Positions 57,134-64,000 of a stretch of DNA of 64,000 nucleotides are shown here, piece by piece. The DNA is from G965277745 sp965277745 (GTDB lineage: Bacteria > Pseudomonadota > Gammaproteobacteria > Cardiobacteriales > Cardiobacteriaceae). The stretch spans positions 1,054,001 through 1,118,000 of the forward strand of contig OZ255837.1 in assembly GCA_965277745.1 (NCBI GenBank), written 5' to 3'. Positions within the stretch are counted from its first letter, which is position 1; every line of letters begins with the position of its first letter. The notes under the pieces were generated by a model that saw nothing but the letters and a program-made list of their open reading frames with translations, was not told the DNA's origin and did no database searches. The position numbers and the translations under genes were made by a program.

Positions 57134-57812
57134 TTTGAGAAATAAATTATTCTATAGACGTGCCTATTGCATATTTTATTTAGTATTTTTAGATTGCTGT
57201 GAGAGAACATCACGCCTAGCCACTTTTCTGACTGCCATACATTTAGTTTTAAATTATAGTTATTCGAAGAATATTAAACCTTTTATTGATTTTACTATTT
57301 CACCATTTCTTACGATAATATCTTTTACTATCTGGATAGCTTCAATAATAGCTATTAAAAAGACTCCTGCGGAAATAAATTCGATTAGTAAGGAGTTTTT
57401 TGTATCAAATTTACCAAATATTCTTAAGAAGAAGTATTCTTTTAATAAATTCATATATTCAATAAGCTCTTTCATGCAGGTTTTTTTTGTTATTTTTTTG
57501 GCCTTTTTATTTGGTGAAGCTTATGTGGCAGGGGCAATAATATTCATTTCTGCCATCATTCTTCTATTATTTGTATTTTCAGAAAGCACCTCAAAAATAG
57601 CACTTGAATTAAAACCGACTCAGTTACAAATGATTTTTTTTATTTCTTTAGTCTCTTTTTGTTTAATATTTATTTGGTTTAATTTAATTAAATCTTCATC
57701 TTCTCTTGTAATAATTTTATACAGTGCGCGGTTTTCAACATTATATTATTCTTCTTTCTTGAATATGATGGCAAAATATATTTGTTTTAGAATTCACATT
57801 CTTTCAAATTAA
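57126..57812 (+). CDS. Polytopic membrane protein of the AT-rich island, unknown function
   Basis: A 228-residue protein with five or six hydrophobic segments (for example PFLTIISFTIWIASIIAI, FMQVFFVIFLAFLFG, AIIFISAIILLLFVF, IFFISLVSFCLIFIWF). No known motif was recognised. The start ATG 57126 overlaps the end of the licD-like gene by 8 bases, so it is probably co-translated and belongs to the same surface-polymer system, perhaps as an export or anchoring factor. That role is inference from position only. Confidence 0.6.
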   Translation: MYNLRNKLFYRRAYCIFYLVFLDCCERTSRLATFLTAIHLVLNYSYSKNIKPFIDFTISPFLTIISFTIWIASIIAIKKTPAEINSISKEFFVSNLPNILKKKYSFNKFIYSISSFMQVFFVIFLAFLFGEAYVAGAIIFISAIILLLFVFSESTSKIALELKPTQLQMIFFISLVSFCLIFIWFNLIKSSSSLVIILYSARFSTLYYSSFLNMMAKYICFRIHILSN

Positions 57813-57948
57813 TTTTTATTATTGAAATCGGATTTTTGATCAAATAAATGCATTAATGCGCTGATCCAACAGCGCTTATTTATATTATTCAATTCTCCGA
57901 AATCTATGTAGTAAGTTTATTTGGCAATGCTATTCTAGTTGCGTGTTC

Positions 57949-58575
57949 CCATGGACATAGTTTTAAACAGCAGCGCCCAAAAGACAGAGGCAGTGCGTCG
58001 AGCGATAGAGTCAAGAGAGCCTGAGAGTGCTTGCCAAGCGTTACGTAATCAACTCCAAGACCGTTGCCAAATGGAAGGTGAAACTCGGTTGCCGATCTGC
58101 CAAAAGGCCCCAGGCAGCCGCATTCGACGGTCCTGTCCTCCGAGGAAGAAGCGATCATCATCGCCTTTCGAAAGCACACGCTGTTGCCATTGGATGATTG
58201 CCTTGACGCGCTGCAAGCAACCCGCCCTCACCTGACACGCTCCTCGCCGCATCGCTGTTTGCAGCGACACGCCATCTTAAGGTTGCCGTATTCAGAAGGA
58301 GACAAACCCGTAAAGAAAATCTTCAAACCCTACCCGATCGGCTATTTCCCCCTCGACATTGCCGAGGCGAGCAGCGCACAAGGAAAGCTGCGCTTATTTG
58401 TGGCCATTGACAGGACCTCCAAATTCGCCTTCGTAAGATCGAGCGAGAAAGCAGGCAAGATGTAAGAAGACATTGTGAGGCCTGATCCCTTACGAATGTA
58501 AACAGTGGACAAACGAGCCTGAAAGATTTACTATCAATCCAAAGCCATCAATTTCCAGGACTGAACACGTTGGGC
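57949..58575 (+). pseudogene. IS481-family transposase remnant with internal deletion
   Basis: Begins MDIVLNSSAQKTEAVRRAIE, then in shifted frames RSSPHRCLQRHAILRLPYSE, KPYPIGYFPLDIAEASSAQG and KLRLFVAIDRTSKFAFV (first catalytic Asp in LDIAE). After a deletion near 58470 the C-terminal end GLIPYECKQWTNEPERFT, again broken by stops, follows. It abuts the right copy of the direct repeat. Confidence 0.75.
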
Positions 58576-59215
58576 GTTTTATCCGCTGTCGGTCTTTGCG
58601 CTTCAAGCAAAAATTGTTCCTTCCGTCCAATCGCAAAAAAATGGGGGTCGCGGTACTACCGCGCGCTTGAAATATCTTCGTGCGAGAGACCGGTCCCGCC
58701 ACGATGCACATCGGCGTGCCAAGACTGCGACGGTTTTGCACTTGGCGGCAATCCGTGAATAAACGTCAGGGTCGCGCGCTTCAAGGACAAAATTGGAGCG
58801 CTCTTCGGGAGGAGAACGCTAAGCAACGCCAACCTTCGTTATCGATTGTTAAATTAGGCGTGGCGGCAAAGTGTTTACTTGGTTATTATACTTTTCTTCT
58901 CGCTTAAAGTAGATAAAATGCCTCCATTGATTATACGAGTTTTTCATAGCACGAAATGGCATATTTTAATATATTATTCGACCCGCCGACTCATGGGCGA
59001 TCCGCATTGCCTGATGGCGGCGGTAAAAATCGGAGCGGCAATTCGAGTTCATTGGCATTGCGCAAACTGTCCGGTTCAAGCGAAAGTGGCAATCAGCCGC
59101 ACGCTTTACTGGATAAAGTTGGGTGCGACGCCGATGATACCGTTGCGGTTATTCTTGCCTACTACAATGGGAATCGCTTTCTGCCCGCCCAAGTCCGCTC
59201 GATACTCAATCAATC
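58565..59215 (+). repeat. Degenerate direct repeat, right (complete) copy
   Basis: Partner of 53285-53850. It includes the upstream sequence and the 5' end of the intact family-2 glycosyltransferase gene. The two copies, about 5.3 kb apart in the same orientation, bracket the AT-rich polymer island. Confidence 0.8.
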
Positions 59216-60056
59216 TCATAGAAATCTTGCTGTGTTCATTTGTGACAACCACTCCGATATCGCAGTCAACATTGAAGCTTTGCGTCTTGCGCCGGAAGAA
59301 CGGGAAAAAGTGTATCTGGGGAGCAGACCGGCCAACATTGGATTCGCCGGCAACTTTTTAAGCGCGCTACACGAAATCGGTAGAGAGTTTCCCTATTTCG
59401 CCTTCAGCGACCAAGATGATATCTGGCATGTGGACAAACTCTCCGATGCCCTGGAGACGTTGAAAAAATACCCGCCGGATTTACCGGCTCTTTATTGCGC
59501 CCGTACCCGGATTGTCGATGAGAACGCTCGGGTCGAGAAAGGGAACTCTAGGCTGTTTATCAAACCGCCGACGTTCGCCAACGCGCTCGTGCAAAACATC
59601 GGTGGAGGTAACACTATGGTGTTCAATAAAGGCGCGCGCGATCTGATTGTTGCTTCTTCGGCGAACGTGGATGTCGTTTATCACGATTGGTGGTGCTATC
59701 AAATTGTCTCCGGCGCTGGCGGTATTGTTCATTACGATCCGAAGCCCTGTCTGAAATACCGGCAGCACGGTGCAAATCTCGTGGGTGCAAACAGGGGTTT
59801 GGGGGCAAAACTCGCCCGTGTCGACGGCTTATTACGTGGTAACTTCCGTAACTGGAATAGTGCTAATCTCAAGGCGCTTTCTAAAAACAAAGGTTTTCTG
59901 ACTCCAGACAATCAAAAACGGCTTGATGACTTCATCACAGCAAGAAAGTCCGGTGTACTTAAAAGACTTTTCTTTTCATATCGCGCTGGTATTCATCGGC
60001 AGATGTTGCTTGACAATATCGGCCTTTTCCTTGGTCTACTGATTAATAGGATATGA
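58956..60056 (+). CDS. Family 2 glycosyltransferase, rhamnosyltransferase-like
   Basis: A 366-residue GT-A enzyme. The catalytic domain begins at about residue 61 with VAVILAYYNGNRFLPAQVRS and has VFICDNHSD, the metal-binding FSDQDDIWHVDKL (about 150-162) and YHDWWCYQIVSGAGG, a combination typical of O-antigen alpha-rhamnosyltransferase-like enzymes. The first ~60 residues (MAYFNILFDPPTHGRSALPD and on) are unusual for GT2 but are conserved in the truncated left copy at 53560, so they belong to the duplicated DNA. The real start could be further in, but no better codon with a ribosome site was found. Confidence 0.82.
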   Translation: MAYFNILFDPPTHGRSALPDGGGKNRSGNSSSLALRKLSGSSESGNQPHALLDKVGCDADDTVAVILAYYNGNRFLPAQVRSILNQSHRNLAVFICDNHSDIAVNIEALRLAPEEREKVYLGSRPANIGFAGNFLSALHEIGREFPYFAFSDQDDIWHVDKLSDALETLKKYPPDLPALYCARTRIVDENARVEKGNSRLFIKPPTFANALVQNIGGGNTMVFNKGARDLIVASSANVDVVYHDWWCYQIVSGAGGIVHYDPKPCLKYRQHGANLVGANRGLGAKLARVDGLLRGNFRNWNSANLKALSKNKGFLTPDNQKRLDDFITARKSGVLKRLFFSYRAGIHRQMLLDNIGLFLGLLINRI

Positions 60057-60167
60057 GGCTATGAAGCCATGAAGATTATCGTTAGCGTGGTTTTTTTGCA
60101 GGAAAAATCATTGTCGTAGATACGCATCCGGTCTCTTTTATTTTTTTGTGTGCTCAGGCGAGGGGAT

Positions 60168-61355
60168 ATGATCTACGATTTTTGCATAATAGGTGGAGGG
60201 ATCGTTGGTCTCGCAACTGCGATGGCGGTTTTGGAAAAGAGGCCTGATGCCAGTATTATACTAATTGAAAAGGAAGACAGTATAGCAGTGCATCAGACTG
60301 GCCATAACAGCGGTGTGATTCATGCGGGTATCTACTATGCGCCAGGAAGCCTGAAGGCAAAATTATGCAGAGATGGATTAAAGGCTACTCGCGTCTTTTG
60401 CGATGAGCACGATGTTCCCTATGAACGATGCGGCAAGTTGATTGTGGCAACCAATCAAATTGAGCAAAAACGCATCAATCTCCTTTTTGAACGCGCGACA
60501 GAAAATGGTTTGGTACTTAACCGGCTAAACAGAGAAGAATTGCGTGCACGTGAACCTCGTATCGAAGGAATTTCGGCCCTTTTCAGCCCTGAAACAGGAA
60601 TTGTAGATTACAGGCAAGTTGCGGCAAAAATGGCTGAGTTGATCTCCAATCAGGGTGTGGAAATAAGTTTGGGTTACAAAATTGAGCGTATCATTGAGAA
60701 AATCTCTTCGGTAGAAGTAAGTGGCAATGATAGAACTTGGAGAGCAAATAAGTTAATCGTCTGTGGAGGAACTCAGGCAGATAGACTTGCTCGGCTTGCT
60801 GGAATCGAAGTGCACTTTCGTATTGTACCGTTTCGTGGTGAGTATTTTCAACTACCTCCAGAAAAGAATGATATCATCAAACATCTAATCTATCCTGCAC
60901 CTACTCCATCTTTGCCATTCCTCGGTGTTCACTTGACGCGGATGTTAAATGGAAGTGTTACAGTTGGGCCAAATGCGGTACTTGGATTTGCCCGAGAAAA
61001 ATATCCTAAATTTTCAATGGATGTTCGAGATATAGCCTCGTTTATGAGTTTTAACGGATTTTGGAAGCTGATGTGGAAACATCGACGCCATGCATGGCAC
61101 GAGCTTAAAAGCTCCTTATGGCGATCGTACTATTTGGATCAATGTAGAAAGTATTGTCCAGAGCTAGAACTTGACGATTTGCGACCTCATGAGGCAGGAA
61201 TTCGCTCGCAATTGGTTACCGATAAAGGAGTTGCGGTGCATGATTTTTTGTTTGGGAAGACAGGTCGGATGCTCCATGTTTATAATGCACCATCACCAGC
61301 TGCTACATCGGCAATACCGATTGGAAAAATGATTGTTGCCGAATGTGTCACTTAG
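60168..61355 (+). CDS. FAD-dependent oxidoreductase, L-2-hydroxyglutarate dehydrogenase (LhgO)-like
   Basis: A 395-residue flavoprotein of the DAO/glycerol-3-phosphate dehydrogenase fold. The FAD site IIGGGIVGLATAMAV is at residues 7-21; HQTGHNSGVIHAGIYY (about 47-62) and ETGIVDYRQVAAKMAE are LhgO hallmarks. LhgO oxidises L-2-hydroxyglutarate, but homologues also occur inside polysaccharide clusters and may act on other 2-hydroxy acids. GAGGGG precedes ATG 60168; an upstream in-frame TTG at 60150 is less likely. Here it lies between a glycosyltransferase and CDP-sugar genes. Confidence 0.82.
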   Translation: MIYDFCIIGGGIVGLATAMAVLEKRPDASIILIEKEDSIAVHQTGHNSGVIHAGIYYAPGSLKAKLCRDGLKATRVFCDEHDVPYERCGKLIVATNQIEQKRINLLFERATENGLVLNRLNREELRAREPRIEGISALFSPETGIVDYRQVAAKMAELISNQGVEISLGYKIERIIEKISSVEVSGNDRTWRANKLIVCGGTQADRLARLAGIEVHFRIVPFRGEYFQLPPEKNDIIKHLIYPAPTPSLPFLGVHLTRMLNGSVTVGPNAVLGFAREKYPKFSMDVRDIASFMSFNGFWKLMWKHRRHAWHELKSSLWRSYYLDQCRKYCPELELDDLRPHEAGIRSQLVTDKGVAVHDFLFGKTGRMLHVYNAPSPAATSAIPIGKMIVAECVT

Positions 61356-61414
61356 GTAAGTCATAGAGTGTTTTACGAAAAAATAATTATTGAATCACTG
61401 GAGAGTATCTCGCA

Positions 61415-62185
61415 ATGAAAGCTGTTTTACTTGCTGGAGGCTTGGGTACGAGAATTTCTGAAGAAACGAATAATAAGCCAAAACCCATGGTTGAGATCGG
61501 TGGTAAACCAATCCTATGGCACATAATGAAAATATACAGTGTGTATGGAATTAACCACTTTATCATATGCTTAGGTTATAAATCTTACGTAATAAAGGAA
61601 TATTTTAAAAATTATTTTCTACATAACTCTGATGTAACATTTGATGTAAGAAATAACCGAATGGAAATACATGCTATTGAATCAGAACCTTGGCGAGTTA
61701 CATTAGTTGAAACTGGTCTTAATACAATGATAGGTGGGCGCATTAAACGAATTTTACCTTATATTGGTTTGGATGATGCATTTTGCCTAACTTATGGCGA
61801 CGGCGTGGGAGATGTTGACATTGCTGCTGCAATAGCATTGCATCAGAATGAAGGACGCTTAGCTACCGTCACCGCTGTACAACCACCAGGTCGCTTTGGA
61901 GCACTTAGGTTAAACGAATCCCTTGTCACCGGTTTTCAAGAGAAGCCTGAGGGTGATGGAGGCTGGATCAACGGTGGTTTTTTCATTCTATCACCTGAAG
62001 TGGGTGAATATATCAATGATGATATGACGATATGGGAACGCGAACCCATGCAACGCTTGGCGATAGAAAATCAATTGACAGCGTATTTTCATCGTGGCTT
62101 TTGGCATCCCATGGATACGCTTCGTGATAAAAACTATCTTAATGAACTTTGGTATTCTAATAAAGCGCCTTGGAAAATCTGGTGA
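61415..62185 (+). CDS. rfbF: Glucose-1-phosphate cytidylyltransferase
   Basis: A 256-residue nucleotidyltransferase that makes CDP-glucose, the entry to CDP-dideoxy- and CDP-deoxysugars of O antigens. LAGGLGTRISEETNNKPKPM (residues 6-25) is the activator/pyrophosphorylase motif, followed by VEIGGKPILWHIM. LTYGDGVGDVD (about 125-135) contains the metal-binding aspartates, and GFQEKPEGDGGWINGGFF the sugar-binding part. GGAGAG lies upstream of the ATG. A CDP-glucose 4,6-dehydratase (rfbG) would be expected next, but the following gene is a different SDR. Confidence 0.93.
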   Translation: MKAVLLAGGLGTRISEETNNKPKPMVEIGGKPILWHIMKIYSVYGINHFIICLGYKSYVIKEYFKNYFLHNSDVTFDVRNNRMEIHAIESEPWRVTLVETGLNTMIGGRIKRILPYIGLDDAFCLTYGDGVGDVDIAAAIALHQNEGRLATVTAVQPPGRFGALRLNESLVTGFQEKPEGDGGWINGGFFILSPEVGEYINDDMTIWEREPMQRLAIENQLTAYFHRGFWHPMDTLRDKNYLNELWYSNKAPWKIW

Positions 62186-62230
62186 ATCACTGATTGTAAT
62201 TTCATCTATATTTATGAAAAGGAAATCTGT

Positions 62231-63274
62231 ATGCGTGTATTAATTACTGGAAATATGGGATATATTGGATCCATACTTGCCCATTATCTGAAAATGTCAG
62301 TACCAGAAATTGAACTAATCGGCTATGATACAGGCTTTTTTGGTCATTCTCTGACGGGTGTTGAAATGCTGCCAGAGACAATATATGCCTGCCAATACCT
62401 TGGTGATATACGAGATATTCCCATATCAACTTTGCAAGGCGTCGATGCAGTGGTTCATTTAGCGGCCGTTTCCAATGATCCTATCGGTAAAGAGTTCGAG
62501 AAAGTTACATTCGATATTAATCGAAGTGCAAGCGTAAGTCTCGCGGAAATGGCTGCAAAAGCGAGAGTAAAGAACTTTGTGTTTGCTTCTAGCTGCTCAA
62601 TGTATGGACACTCTGATAAGGGGGCACGGAAGGAAACGGATCCCACCAACCCTCTGACTGCCTATGCAAGTTCGAAAATTGGCACTGAGTTGGATTTGGC
62701 AGAACGTGATTTGAACGGCATGGTAGTCACCAGCTTGCGATTTGCGACTGCCTGTGGCATGTCCGATCGCTTGCGACTTGACCTTGTGCTCAACGATTTT
62801 GTCGCGTGCGCAATTACATCGGGTGAAATTACGGTTTTGAGTGACGGTTCTCCTTGGCGACCGCTTATTGATGTGGAGGACATGGCACGAGCGATATCTT
62901 GGGCCATTCAGCGAACGTCGGATAATGGCGGTGAGTTTCTTGCCGTCAATGTGGGAAGCGCCGAGAATACTTATCAGGTTAAAGACTTAGCCGAAGCTGT
63001 AGCAGATCATATTCCTGGAACTACTGTCCGTATCAATAAAGATGCATTACCTGATAAGCGTTCGTATAAGGTTGATTTTTCACTTTACAAAATGCTTGCG
63101 TCAGATTACTTACCGCTTGTTATGCTCAATGAATCTATTCTACGCCTTTGTGAAGGTTTTGCGCGCATGAACTTCACGGACAAGAATTTCCGTGAATCTT
63201 CCTATATGCGTCTCAATACATTGCGCCAGCATATAGCAACTGGTCTACTAGGCAAAAATCTACGATGGTTATAG
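62231..63274 (+). CDS. NAD-dependent epimerase/dehydratase (extended SDR)
   Basis: A 347-residue Rossmann-fold sugar-nucleotide enzyme. The dinucleotide loop is GNMGYIG (7-13), the active site has SSCSMYG and YASSK (Y145, K149), and RPLIDVEDMARAI is the usual substrate-domain region. It lies between rfbF and an RfbC-like gene, so a CDP-hexose or 4-keto-sugar substrate is likely. It could be a 4,6-dehydratase, epimerase or reductase; the sequence alone does not decide. AAAGGAA lies upstream of the ATG. Confidence 0.88.
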   Translation: MRVLITGNMGYIGSILAHYLKMSVPEIELIGYDTGFFGHSLTGVEMLPETIYACQYLGDIRDIPISTLQGVDAVVHLAAVSNDPIGKEFEKVTFDINRSASVSLAEMAAKARVKNFVFASSCSMYGHSDKGARKETDPTNPLTAYASSKIGTELDLAERDLNGMVVTSLRFATACGMSDRLRLDLVLNDFVACAITSGEITVLSDGSPWRPLIDVEDMARAISWAIQRTSDNGGEFLAVNVGSAENTYQVKDLAEAVADHIPGTTVRINKDALPDKRSYKVDFSLYKMLASDYLPLVMLNESILRLCEGFARMNFTDKNFRESSYMRLNTLRQHIATGLLGKNLRWL

Positions 63275-63289
63275 AAAGGTATTGAATAT

Positions 63290-63811
63290 ATGGAGATTGA
63301 GGAAACATTTTTCGCCGATCTTAAAATTATACACTGTTTTCGCGTCTTGGATGAGCGGGGTATATTTATAAAGCCTTGGCTTGCAAATAAACTAGCTCAC
63401 CATTTTGGAAGTGTCGCTGAAACATATTTCAGTTCCTCGGAAAGAGGAGTACTAAGGGGGCTCCATTTTCAGCATGGTGATAAAGCACAAAAAAAACTTG
63501 TCTTTTGTATCTCTGGAGAAATAGAAGATATAGCACTGGACATGCGTCATGATTCCGATACCTACGGGAAAGTTTTCAGAATAAAATTAGAGGGTATGGA
63601 CGGGAGAGGAGTTATTGTACCCGAAGGTTTTGCCCACGGAATATATGCTCACGAGCCATCTATTATTGTGAATTTTTGCCATAAGATTTATCATCCAGGA
63701 AATGAAAATGGATTTAAATGGGATTCACTTACCGATCTATCTGACTTGCAAGTAACTATTCTTAGTAAAAAAGACGCACAGTTACCAGCGTGGAAAGAAA
63801 CACTAAAATGA
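63290..63811 (+). CDS. dTDP-4-dehydrorhamnose 3,5-epimerase-like cupin protein (RfbC/RmlC family)
   Basis: A 173-residue cupin. SSERGVLRGLHFQ (about 49-61) carries the catalytic-histidine region, CISGEIEDIALDMR is the second strand pair, and VIVPEGFAHGIYAHEP (about 104-119) is the RmlC signature. It probably epimerises a 4-keto-6-deoxy sugar nucleotide made by the preceding genes; the donor may be CDP- rather than dTDP-linked, given RfbF upstream. Its end overlaps the next start by ATGA. Confidence 0.88.
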   Translation: MEIEETFFADLKIIHCFRVLDERGIFIKPWLANKLAHHFGSVAETYFSSSERGVLRGLHFQHGDKAQKKLVFCISGEIEDIALDMRHDSDTYGKVFRIKLEGMDGRGVIVPEGFAHGIYAHEPSIIVNFCHKIYHPGNENGFKWDSLTDLSDLQVTILSKKDAQLPAWKETLK

Positions 63812-64000
63812 AAATTATTATTATCGGAGCAAATGGATTTTTAGGTTCTGCATTAGTTCGGCATTTCGAATCTAAAGGGAATAATGTTTTTACGGTGAGT
63901 TATCGTCCGGGAGATGATGGTTGTTTTCAAGAGAAATTGGCCGTACTTCTCTATAGTAAGAAACCGATTGCAGTTATTAATGCAGGGGCCTCTCAAAATG
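63808..64000 (+). CDS. NAD-dependent epimerase/reductase, N-terminus only
   Basis: 64 residues are visible before the window ends. MKIIIIGANGFLGSALVRHF is a Rossmann loop (GANGFLG) of an RmlD/epimerase-type SDR, followed by VINAGA, the usual loop after strand 4. Likely the reductase closing the deoxysugar pathway. It is coupled to the RfbC-like gene by a 4-base overlap. Confidence 0.75.
   Translation, partial: MKIIIIGANGFLGSALVRHFESKGNNVFTVSYRPGDDGCFQEKLAVLLYSKKPIAVINAGASQN

Overview
This window reads as the chromosome of a host-associated gammaproteobacterium of moderately high GC. The Gram-negative character comes from an outer-membrane trimeric autotransporter, LPS-type glycosyltransferases, PrlC, RlmH and a CydABX/CydDC set. 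Cardiobacteriaceae is my best guess for the family, but it is an inference from gene content and unproven.

Layout. 0-4.7 kb: end of a TAXI-type TRAP permease and its receptor (minus), a frameshifted gluQ and acs (plus). 4.7-17.6 kb: one 12.9-kb minus-strand gene for a 4299-residue YadA-type trimeric autotransporter adhesin, built almost entirely of near-identical stalk modules and including about 2.9 copies of a 1911-bp in-frame tandem unit. 18-33.9 kb: AEC carrier, a structured RNA-like intergenic region, cydA-cydB-cydX facing cydD-cydC, a one-polypeptide fructose-type PTS permease, pepP, and a dctP-dctQ-dctM plus UPF0317 hydro-lyase cluster in which two genes are frameshifted. 33.9-47.3 kb: an insertion-sequence graveyard. 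It holds two inverted IS1016-like (IS1595 family) copies and nested IS5, IS481, IS3 and IS4/IS5-like remnants around a normal block (prlC, rlmH, frameshifted aroB, one glycosyltransferase) and a decapitated FKBP gene.

47.3-64 kb is cell-surface carbohydrate territory. Three overlapping LPS-type glycosyltransferase genes lie behind a strong promoter with an embedded palindrome. After an oxidoreductase and a frameshifted VOC gene comes a very AT-rich island (about 53.9-57.8 kb): TagD-like CDP-glycerol synthesis, a TagB/TagF-like glycerophosphotransferase, a LicD protein and a membrane protein. This suggests a phosphoglycerol-decorated or teichoic-acid-like surface polymer. The island is bracketed by a degenerate direct repeat carrying the 5' part of a family-2 glycosyltransferase gene; the intact copy lies on the right. 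Beyond it are an LhgO-like oxidoreductase, RfbF, two SDR proteins and an RfbC-like epimerase, which look like a CDP-deoxysugar pathway running off the window.

A recurrent theme is single-base indels in otherwise good genes (gluQ, dctP, hydro-lyase, aroB twice, VOC), several in or beside homopolymers. They may be sequencing errors, phase-variation events or real decay. Raw reads would decide.
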